From Alviniconcha marisindica (taxonomy: Eukaryota; Mollusca; Gastropoda; Provannidae): a DNA stretch of 64,000 nt. The notes under the pieces were generated by a model. It made no database searches, had not been told where the DNA came from, and saw only the letters and a program-made list of their open reading frames with translations. The stretch's first letter is position 1, and every line of letters starts with the position of its first letter. The DNA lies in assembly GCA_018857735.1 (NCBI GenBank), contig JABMCL010002130.1, positions 1,276,501-1,340,500 of the forward strand, read 5' to 3'. Positions 13,097-25,000 of the stretch are shown one piece after another. A program made the position numbers and the translations under genes.

Positions 13097-16000
13097 GGTA
13101 AAGTCTGTTTCAACAATTTGTTCATTGTTTCTTCATCTTGGTTTTTAATCCTGAGATAGTGATATTTAAAAAAAATGCAGATATTGTTCATGAGCTGTCA
13201 AACAAGGACCAGAATTTTACTTCTTTTGGGAGAAAATTGAGCTTTATATATTGTGGGATATTGCCTGGATTACCAGAAATAAAGTTTTTATTACAATGGT
13301 CAACTGTGTATTTTTTGTTTTGCTGGCCCTCTGTCCATGCTGACCATGCCACTGGTCCCAGCACTCCCTCCCTGCATCATGTCTGAAATGATTCCACCTC
13401 CCCCTCGCCATGTCTGAAATGATTCCACCTCCCCTCACCATGTCTGAAATGATTCCACCTCCCCTTCACCAGGTCTGAAATGATTCCACCTCTCCTTCAC
13501 CATGTCTGAAATGATCCCCCCCCCCCCCCCCCACCATGTCTGAAATGATTCCCCCCCCCCCCCCCCCCCCACCATGTCTGAAATGATTCCCCTCCCCTCC
13601 CCCTCACCATGTCTGAAATGATTCCACCTCCCCCCCCCCCCCCCACCATGTCTGAAATGATTCCCCTCCCCTCCCCCTCACCATGTCTGAAATGATTCCC
13701 CTCCCCCCCCCCCCCCCCACCATGTCTGAAATGATTCCCCTCCCCCCCTCACCATGTCTGAAATGATTCCACCTCCCCCCCCCCTCACCATGTCTGAAAT
13801 GATTCCACCTCCCCCACCATGTCTGAAATGATTCCCCTCCCCCTCCCCTCACCATGTCTGAAATGATTCCCCTCCCTCACCAGTCTGAAATGTTCCCCCC
13901 CCTCACCATGTCTGAAATGATTCCCCTCCCCTCACCATGTCTGAAATGATTCCCCTCCCCTCACCATGTCTGAAATGATTCCCCCTCCCCCTCACCATGT
14001 CTGAAATGATTCCCCCTCCCCTCACCATGTCTGAAATGATTCCCCCTCCCCCTCACCATGTCTGAAATGATTCCACCTCCCCTCACCATGTCTGAAATGA
14101 TTCCCCTCCCCCTCACCATGTCTGAAATGATTCCCCTCCCCCTCACCATGTCTGAAATGATTCCCCCTCCCCCTCACCATGTCTGAAATGATTCCCCCCC
14201 CCCTCACCATGTCTGAAATGATTCCACCTCCCTCACCATGTCTGAAATGATTCCCCCTCCCCCTCACCATGTCTGAAATGATTCCCCCCCCTCACCATGT
14301 CTGAAATGATTCCCCCTCCCTTCACCATGTCTGAAATGATTCCCCCTCCCCCTCACCATGTCTGAAATGATTCCCCCTCCTTCACCATGTCTGAAATGAT
14401 TCCCCCTCCCCCTCACCATGTCTGAAATGATTCCCCCCCTCACCATGTCTGAAATGATTCCACCTCCCTTCACCATGTCTGAATATCCCCTCCCCACCAG
14501 TCTGAAATGATTCCCCTCACCATGTCTGAAATGATTCCACCTCCCCTCTCCCATGTCTGAAATGATTCCCCCCCCTTCACCATGTCTGAAATGATTCCCT
14601 CCCTTCACCATGTCTGAAATGATTCCCCCCCCCTCCCATGTCTAAATGATTCCCCCTCCCTTCACCATGTCTGAAATGATTCCACCTCCCTTCACCATGT
14701 CTGAAATGATTCCCCCCCCCACCATGTCTAAATGATTCCCCTCCCTCACCATGTCTGAAATGATTCCACCTCTCCTTCACCATGTCTGAAATGATTCCCC
14801 CTCTACATGTCTAAATGATCCCCCTCCCTTCACCATGTCTGAAATGATTCCACCTCTCCTTCACCATGTCTGAAATGATTCCCCTCCATTCTAAATGATC
14901 CTCTCCTTCACATGCTAAAGTTCCCTTCACCTGTCTTAAGATCCACCCTTCACCATGTTGAAGACTATTCCCCATAGGTTTAAACCTACTCATGTCTGCA
15001 ACAATTACCTTCCCCTCACTAGCATGTCTTGAAATGATTACTACACCTGCCAGTTAGAGTCTTCAAGACTTAAAACCTTACATTAGGTTTAAGACCTAAG
15101 CTTGCCATTAGGTTTAAGACCTATCTCCCCTACACTAGCAAGGTGGCAGTGGACACATTTGGGCATTGGGTGTACTACACCTGCCAGCAAAGTCTTGCAT
15201 AGCTTTAAGACCTACTCCTTACCATTAGGTTTAAGACCTATTCCTTGCCATTAGGTTTAAGACCTACTCCTTACCACAAGCTTTAAGATATACCCATTGC
15301 CACTAGGTTTAAGAGTTACTCCCTGTCATTAGGTTTAAGACCTACCCCTTGCCATTAGGTTTAAGACCTACGCCTTGCCACTAGGTTTAAGACCTACTCC
15401 CTGCCATTAGGTTTAATACCTAATGTGTATGTGTGTGTGTGTACATTGTTATTGTTAAGTATTCCTTGTATTTGAGCGGTTTTTAGCTCCGTGTTTTATT
15501 GAGTTGTTGATGTTTTATTGTTAACTGTATTGAATGTTTTTATGTAAATGATGAGCCAGAAAGCAAATTTCTCTACATAGAGACAATAAAGTTGTATTGT
15601 ATTGTATTCCTTGCCATTAGGTTTAAGACCTACTCCTTGCCACTAGGTTTAAGACCTGCTCCTTGCCACTAGCTTTAAGACCTACTCCTTGCCATTAGGT
15701 TTAAGACCTACTCCCTGCCACCAGCTTTAATACCTACTCCTTGCCATTAGCTTGAAGATATAGACCTACTCCTTGCCACTACACCTACACTTTTTCTTTT
15801 TTCTTTTGCATTATACCTGTGATTTTATTTTATTACCTTTTAGTTTTACTGTGAGTCTGAGTGTACATGTCTTCTCATGTGATTGAAATTGATATTGATG
15901 TTTATTCTGCTTTTGCTGTCACATTCAACATGCTATGTTTGGAGGTAGCGTTTGACTATGAGGCTGTTTTACTGGCATTTGCATTATATCTATAATCTTA

Positions 16001-19000
16001 TCTGTGTTCATGTATTGTACTGTGTGTTATTTTACTGGTATCTTTTATGCAGTCATAAGGCAAATTTCTATGTTATTCATAGACAATAAGATTTCTGTAT
16101 TCTGTAGGTATAACACCTACTCCCTGCCACTAGCTTTAAGATATACTCACTGTCACTAGGTTTAAGACCTACTCCCTGCCACCAGTTTTAATACCTACTC
16201 CTTGCCATTAGCTTTAAGATATACTCATTGCCACTAGGTTTAAGACCTACTCCTTGCCACTAGCTTTAAGATATACTCATTGCCACTAGGTTTTAGACCT
16301 ATTGCCACTAGCTTTAAGAAATACCCATTGCCACTAGGTTTAAAAGGTACATATTGCCAGTAGGTTTAAAGCATACTCATTTCCCAATAGCTTTAACCCT
16401 TTTTATACCAAGTAATTGTGAGCCAGTCACTCCTTTGAACCTAAATAATATTGAGGTTAAGAGGAGTGATGTTGGGTCATGAAAAACTTAATAAAATACT
16501 CAGTTTGAAAGTTAACATTGTAGTGATAGCATCAATTTTCTGACACATTTCACTTAATTTCTCTTCAGTTTATTCAGAATGAGGCTCCCCTCCATTGTCT
16601 AAGCCACCAAATTCATATTTCCTGTCATCATTCATGAAACGTCCATCCCCTGCTTCAGGAGAACTACCATTTCTTTGACTAGCCGGGATGTTTTGGCTGT
16701 TTACCTGCTTTCATTGTCAACACCACACAGTAGGAAATGACAGAGTAGGAAATGAGTTTTCTCCCCTCATTGAAAAGAAGTTTATTTGAGTTTCCAAGGC
16801 ACCAAAAGTAGACTTGGCTGAATGATGACCTTGTTCTGTGGGTAATGTGATACAAAGGCAAGGAACAAGCGACATATTCCGTGGGACGGAATGTGTGAAG
16901 ACATATTGCCAGTCAGTCTTCCCCACCAGATGCAGTTACAGTGCAGCGTGCTTGCAGACTTTGCAGTTTCAGTACTTCTGCATTGTGTTTCACAGCGTGT
17001 GGTAATTAAGTGACCAGCAGTCAAGAACGATCATTTCCAAACAGTTAAAATGCAGTCATTGTATGCTTACCATAGCAGTCAAACTAGTATGGCCAAAAGT
17101 GAATAAGTAGAAGCCTTATTGTCTACAGTGGATTTTCATTTCCCCAACAAAAAAGCTCAAATGCGTAGGACTGAACAACAGCAGCAACAAAGCAACATCC
17201 CTCTTACCCTGATACAGGATTGTCAAGCACTTCTTCAACAGCAGCAACAAAGCAACATCCCTCTTACCCTGATACAGGATTGTCAAGCACTTCTTCAACA
17301 GCAGCAGCAAAGCAACATCCCTCTTACCCTGATACAGGATTGTCAAGCACTTCTTCAACAGCAGCAACAAAGCAACATCCCTCTTACCCTGATACAGGAT
17401 TGTCAAGCACTTCTTCAACAGCAGCAACATCCCTCTTACCCTGATACAGGATTGTCAAGCACTTCTTCAACAGCAGCAACAAAGCAACATCCCTCTTACC
17501 CTGATACAGGATTGTCAAGCACTTCTTCAACAAAGCAACATCCCTCTTACCCTGATACAGGATTGTCAAGCACTTCTTCAACAAAGCAACATCCCTCTTA
17601 CCCTGATACAGGATTGTCAAGCACTTCTTCAACAGCAGCAACAAAGCAACATCCCTCTTACCCTGATACAGGATTGTCAAGCACTTCTTCAACAGAAAAA
17701 TACTTACAGCTAAAGCAGGTCAGTGACAGGCAAGGTTAAAAACACAGATGGATAACTTGGGGTGTAACACTTTTAGTTTCATTATGGTAGGAAAGAAAAT
17801 GGTCTCAAAACAAAAAGTCTAGAGGGATTGTTTGATGGTTGCTGTGTCATGTCCAGTCCTTCATGGAGAGATCATCATGGAACAAAACATTGTTTCTAGC
17901 CTGTATCAGTGTATGTATGGTGTGGTGGACGGAGAGAGCTTGAGTACAACAAATACAAAAAAATCCTTCAAAATTACTTCAGAACTACTCCAGGAAGGAC
18001 TGATGCACACAGTAGGCTCTTTACAAAGTGTGTAGGACTCTCTCCTTCTTTTTTTTCTCTGTTGGATTTACTCTGTTTAATATCTTCCAGATCTAATATA
18101 ACATCTCAGCTATTAATTACTTCACTGTTGTTGTTTTCTACACTTTGACCTAAAATTAAAATCACTTCAACTGAACTAAAACTAAAAATCTTGTCTTTCT
18201 TTTCTTCAAACAGGCCCCAAAAGGGGGAAGTGGAAAGGTATACTTGTCATTAATTGTGAGGCAGGATTAGAACTTGCAGGTGGATCAGGGAACCTCGTCA
18301 GTCTCAGCACTGCTGTAAACTTGTGTTTATATTATGAATTGAGTACTGCTGGGGGAATGGGAATTGTACATGTCATCAACTGTGAGGTAGGACTGTGGCT
18401 GTGTACCTGTCATCAGCTGTGAGGTAGGACTGTGGCTGTGTACCTGTCGTCAACTGTGAGGCAGGACTGTGGCTGTGTACCTGTCATCAGCTGTGAGGCT
18501 GGTCTGTGGTTTGCAGGTAGACGTGGTGATGGGGGAGCCCCACTTCCAGGCTCACGTGCTGCCGTGGGACAACATGCACCTGTGGTACGCTGCCGCCTCT
18601 CTGCGCCCCCTGCTGACTGACAGGGCCTGCGTGTTGCCCGTCACCATGACCATCCGCGCCATGGCCATGCACTTCAAAGACCTGTGGAAGATCCGAGCTC
18701 CAGTGGGTCTCTGTGAGGGATTCCTCCTCAACGCCTTTGACAGCATGATCAAAGTGAGGTTTCCTTTCGCGGTTCACAATGGGCCCAAATATCTGTACAA
18801 CATGCCTTGAGGCTTAGAAGTCAACATGAAATAAAATCAGAAAATGTTTGCTAGTCTTAGTCTCGGGAAAGGTCTGGTGTTTGTGGTCTTGGTGCACTTA
18901 GCAAGCATGTAGTCTCAGTCTCAAAATCAACTTCATTCTGCACATGCATAATACAGAACATGGTTTACTGAACAGACATTGTTCAATGCAGTGGTCACTT

Positions 19001-22000
19001 TGGCGATATAAAATGTAGGCACAGGTAGACATGGGCATGGGAGGAAGAAAATGTAGGCACAGGTAGACATGGGCATGGGAGGAAGAAAATGTAGGCACAG
19101 GTAGACATGGGCATGGGAGGAAGAAAATGTAGGCACAGGTAGACATGGGCATGGAAGGATACTGAATTGTCAAAGCGGCCCAGAGAATCTTCTTCCTGTC
19201 TTCTTCCTGTCTTCTTCCTGTGGCATCAGTGCAAAACTTGTGTTATTTGCAGAATGGGCTTGTATTTTGCAGACAGAGGAGTAATTGTTTTTAGGATTCT
19301 ATGAAGCAAGCGAGTTGTGACGGTTTATTTAAGTCGTGCTTTGTTAGCCAAGAGGCCTTCAGCTACGCACAGGTCAGAAAATCTGAAGTGTAGCAGACTG
19401 TGTTACCAGTGATCCGGAAACAGATCAAAATGTACAAAAGGTTAGGAATGCTGTAATGACTGGACGGTACAGAAACAAACTTGTACTGTCCAATTACTGA
19501 CGCGTTCTTTGTAATCTTTGGTGTGTTCTGATAGGTGTGCATTTTAAATTGTTCTGAAGACCCATTTGTCTAGAACCTACAACTGCTAGGAAATTCTTTG
19601 AATACAGTGCACCAAGCTCAATTTTTATGTTTGAGGTTCACACTTTATAAATATTTTATTACTACTAATACGTGTCAGTTTTACAAAGTTAATTCATGAC
19701 TGGAACAAGGAAAAAAAGAACCGTCTGCGAACACAGCACTGTCAAGAGACTACTTCATGATTTCATAACTTTTGGTAGAAGAACTGTCTTCTCAGCTTTG
19801 ATGTTCGATAAGTCATGGTTCGTGCACAAGTTGACTCTAAAGTGTTTTAAAGGGAATTTGTTAATTCTGAGACCTTGGCTGTCTTAGGATTGCACCTGAC
19901 AGCCTGATTATATGTTAGTAGTTTTAAGATACGGTTAGTATTCACCACAGAGAAAGTAATGAAAATGTTAGTTCCGACACTATGACTAAAAGTATCACTA
20001 GACACACTACAGGGGGTATTTGGTCATGGAAGGCAACACATCTTGTTCACAAATTGTGATAAAGTTGTAGTTTTGAAGCTAGAACATTATGAACTTGTCA
20101 GACTTACTTTTTTTAGTTGTGTTTGATGTTTTTGTATTGTGTTTCGTCCTGATGTAAACTGCATGGTTTACTGGGTAAAAACATTAGCTGAGGGTTACCT
20201 GCCTTGAGCCCCTTTTGCTTAGCTTTGTATGACCAGATGTCAAGAGATGCTTTGTTCCCTCCTTCACCAGACATCATCAGATATTGTGGATGAGAACGTG
20301 GAGCCTCAGCCGCTGTGGGAATATCCTGGTGATGCCATGTCAGAACCTGTGGAGGTCATGTCCTTCCACTTCAACACTTCCTGTGCTGACATCCCTGACC
20401 AGCATCACAAGTTGCAGCTGACATGTCAGAGGTCAGTTTTCCTTTCATTCAGCTTAGCCTGTAGGTTGTGAAGGTCAGTGTCAAGCATGGATACAAGCAT
20501 AACACCTCAAAGAGCTGTAAGAGTCAGTGTGTTCATTACCTTTATAGCGCAAGAAGGGTGTGTCAGTGATGAACTGGGAGAGGTAGGTGAATTTGCAATG
20601 AACCTGATAAACTAACAGTTTACAGAGAAATGAGATGTTTTATTTTGTTTAGGTTCACAGCAAGGTGATACTAAGGCAAAATTGGAACTGGTGATAAACC
20701 TTATTAACAGTTCACAAAGAAATGGGAATTAGTAGTGAACTTCATAAACAGTTCACACAGAAAAGGGAATTGGTCTTCATCTTCTCTTTCCATTTGGTGA
20801 CCACAATCAGTTGGTTGATTATTCTGTCACTTCAGGTGATGAACTTTGTACACACACAGTTGGCAGAAAATTGGTGGTTAACTTTCTAGACAAACAGTTC
20901 ACAGAAAACTGGCAATGAACTTTCTAGACAAACAGTTCACAGAGAACTGGCAATGAACTTTATAGACAAACAGTTCACAGAGAACTGGCAATGAACTTTA
21001 TAGACAAATAGTTCACAGAGAAATGGGAATTGTGAGGCACTTAGAAATGATGATTAAAATAGCTGACAGAGAAATAGTAATCCATGATAATTTTGTTTAC
21101 AGACAGTTCATAGAAACATTCAAATTGGTAATAAACTTTCGAAGCAAACCACTAAGAAACAGGATGGGAATCCATGATGAATTTGAAAAGCAAACAGTTC
21201 ACAGAGAAATGGGAATTAGTGGTAAACTTTTAAAAAAACAAGTGGAAGACAGTGATGAACTTTGCAAACAAACAGTTCACAAAGACTAGGGAATTGGTGA
21301 TGAAGTTTAAAACCAAATGTTCAGAATGAAATAGGAGTCGGTGAAGACTTTATGACCTACATGCAGTGGGATGGGAGTCGGTGAAGGCATTTTGACCCAT
21401 GTATAGTGCAATTGGAGTCAGTAAAGGTACTGTGACCCGCAAATAGTGGAATGGGAGTCAGTGAAGGCATTATGACCCACATACAGTGGAACGGGAGTCA
21501 GTGAAGGCATTATGACCCACATGCAGTGGAACGGGAGTCAGTGAAGGTATTATGACCCACATACAGTGGAATGGGAGTCAGTGAAGGCATTATGACCCAC
21601 ATACAGTGGAATGGGAGTCAGTGAAGGCATTATGACCCACATACAGTAGAATGGGAGTTGGTGAAGGCATTATGACCCACATACAGTGGAATGGGAGTCA
21701 GTGAAGGCATTATGACCCACATACAGTGGAATGGGAGTTGGTGAAGGCATTATGACCCACATACAGTGGCATGGAAGTTGGTGAAGGCATTGTGACCCAC
21801 ATACAGTGGCATGAGAGTTGATGAAGGCATTGTGACCCACGTACAATGGCATGGGAGTCGGTGAAGGCATTGTGACCCATGTATAGTGGAATGGGACTCA
21901 GTGAAGGCGTTATGACTCGTGTAATAATAGTAGTGGTCATTTCTGTAGCAGATTTTAGAAAGCAAAATCAAGTCTAACAAGTCAGCAGTGACATAGTAAA

Positions 22001-25000
22001 TGAAACTTCATCAAAACTTGATTACAAGTGTTTTGAAATTTATCACTGACACAGCTTCTTTGACTTTTCAAAAGAGAATCGGTAAACCACAAATAAAAAT
22101 ATTTGGGACTGTTTTTTACAGACATGGTTTCATGTTTGAAGAGTAGTGGCAGAAGTGAAAGCGAATAAAAACTTTAAAAAACAAAACACAAATAACACAA
22201 TCTGAAACAGTGATGAAAAGATCCAAACACATAAACGGTAAAAAAAAACTTTAAAAAACATCAATTTGACAAAACAAAACTTGTTCAAATTTTGGGGGTA
22301 AGCTCGTTTTTCAGAGCCACAAAACAACATAATGTGAGTGATGATTGTTGTGAGTGATGATTGTTGTGAGTGATGATTGTTGTGAGTGATGATTGTTGTG
22401 AGTGATGATTGTTGTGAGTGATGATTGTTGTGAGTGATGATTGTTGTGAGTGATGATTGTTGTGAGTGATGATTGTTGTGAGTGATGATTGTTGTGAGTG
22501 ATGATTGTTGTGAGGGATGATTGTTGTGAGTGATGATTGTTGTGAGGGATGATTGTTGTGAGTGATGATTGTTGTGAGGGAGATAAGAAGATGGACATGG
22601 TGTGTGATGGGGCTGTGTGGTGTGCTTGTTGTGACTTGGGAATGGTGGACATGGTTTGTGGTGTAGCAGTATGATAGAATGATGATTATGGCTGTAGACA
22701 GGATGGACATGGTTTGTGGTGTAGCAGTATGATAGAATGATGATTATGGCTGTAGACAGGATGGACATGGTTTGTGGTGTAGCAGTATGATAGAATGATG
22801 ATTATGGCTGTAGACAGGATGGACATGGTTTGTGGTGTAGCAGTATGATAGAATGATGATTATGGCTGTAGACAGGATGGACATGGTTTGTGGTGTAGCA
22901 GTATGATAGAATGATGATTATGGCTGTAGACAGGATGGACATGGTTTGTGGTGTAGCAGTATGATAGAATGATGATTATGGCTGTAGACAGGATGGACAT
23001 GGTTTGTGGTGTAGCAGTATGATAGAATGATGATTATGGCTGTAGACAGGATAGACCTGGTCTGTGGTGTAGCAGTATGATATAATGATGATTGTGGCTA
23101 TAGACAGGATAGACCTGGTCTGTGGTGTAGCAGTATGATATAATGATGATTGTGGCTATAGACAGGATAGACCTGGTCTGTGGTGTAGCAGTATGATATA
23201 ATGATGATTGTGGCTGTAGACAGGATAGACATGGTCTGTGGTGTAGCAGTATGATATAATGATGATTGTGGCTATAGACAGGATAGACATGGTCTGTGGT
23301 GTAGCAGTATGATATAATGATGATTGTGGCTATAGACAGGATAGACATGGTCTGTGGTGTAGCAGTATGATATAATGATGATTGTGGCTGTAGACAGGAT
23401 AGACATGGTCTGTGGTGTAGCAGTATGATATAATGATGATTGTGGCTATAGACAGGATAGACATGGTCTGTGGTGTAGCAGTGTGATAGAATGATGATTG
23501 TGGCTGTAGACAGGATAGACATGGTCTGTGGTGTAGCAGTGTGATAGAATGATGATTATGGCTGTAGACAGGATAGACATGGTCTGTGGTGTAGCAATAG
23601 CTGTGTGATATGTCATTGTTTTGACCATGGGGAAGGATGGACATGGTCTGTTGTGTGGTGTGAGTGACTGTGGTAGCTGTGGCATGGGACGGAACAGGTC
23701 TGTGGTGTAGAGTGACTGTGGTAGTTGTGGCATGGGACGGACACGGTCTGTTGTGTGGTGTAAGTGACTGTGGTAGCTGTGGCATGGGACGGACACGGTC
23801 TGTGTGGTGTAGCAATAGCTGTGTGATATGTCATTGTTTTGACCATGGGGAAGGATGGACATGGTCTGTTGTGTGGTGTGAGTGACTGTGGTAGCTGTGG
23901 CATGGGACGGACACGGTCTGTGTGGTGTGAGTGACTGTGGTAGCTGTGGCATGGGACGGACACGGTCTGTTGTGGTGTAAGTGACTGTGGTAGCTGTGGC
24001 GTGGGACGGACACGGTCTGTGTGGTGTAAGTGACTGTGGTAGCTGTGGCGTGGGACGGACACGGTCTGTTGTGTGGTGTGAGTGACTGTGGTAGCTGTGG
24101 CATGGGACGGACACGGTCTGTGTGGTGTAAGTGACTGTGGTAGTTGTGGCATGGGACGGACACGGTCTGTTGTGTGGTGTAAGTGACTGTGGTAGCTGTG
24201 GCATGGGACGGACACGGTCTGTGTGGTGTGAGCTGTGGTAGCTGTGGCGTGGACGGACACGGTCTGTGTGGTGTAGTGACTGGTAGCTGTGCCTGACGGA
24301 CAGCTGTGATGACTGTGGTAGCTGTGCAGGACGGACAGTCTGTGTGTGAAGTGACTGTGGTAGCTGTGAGCTAGGACGGACACGGTCTGTGGGTGTGAGT
24401 GACTGTGGTAGCTGTGGCATAGTGGACGTGACACGGTCTGTGGTGTGTGTGACTGTGGTAGCTGTGGCAGGACGGACACGGTCTGTGTGGTGTGAGTGAC
24501 TGGTAGCTGTGACACAGGTCTGTGGTGTGTGTGACTGTGGTAGCTGTGGCGAGGACGGACACGGTCGTGTGGTGTGAGTGACTGGTAGCTGTGACCAGGA
24601 CGGACACGGTCTGTGGTGTGAGTGACTGTGGTAGCTGTGGACACTAGCGGACGGACACGGTCTGTGGTGTGAGTGACTGTGGTAGCTGTGACGCAGGACG
24701 GACACGGTCTGTGGTGTGAGTGACTGTGGTAGCTGTGACCAGGACGGACACGGTCTGTGGTGTGAGTGACTGGTAGCTGTGACGCAGGACGGACACGGTC
24801 TGTGGTGTGAGTGACTGTGGTAGCTGTGACGCAGGACGGACACGGTCTGTGGTGTGAGTGACTGGTAGCTGTGACTGGGACGGACACGGTCTGTGGTGTA
24901 GTGACTGTGGTAGCTGTGCCAGACGGACACGGTCTGTGGTGTGAGTGACTGTGGTAGCTGTGACGCAGGACGGACACGGTCTGTGGTGTAGTGACTGTGG

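Larger units (their letters stand above)
15040..16410. repeat. Minisatellite, ~27 bp AGGTTTAAGACCTACTCCTT family, interrupted by two insertions
   Basis: The unit is TAGGTTTAAGACCTACTCCT then TGCCAT. It contains the near-palindrome AGGTTTAAGACCT. Variants with AGCTTTAAGATATACTCATT form a second subtype in the 3' half. Two retroelement 3' ends (15425-15610 and 15785-16105) are inserted within it. Confidence 0.93.

Noticed and set aside
17119..17739. Gln-rich 206-codon open frame
   Set aside because: Lies in a PRMT7 intron and is explained by the 60 bp tandem repeat; flanking exons join directly in the protein.
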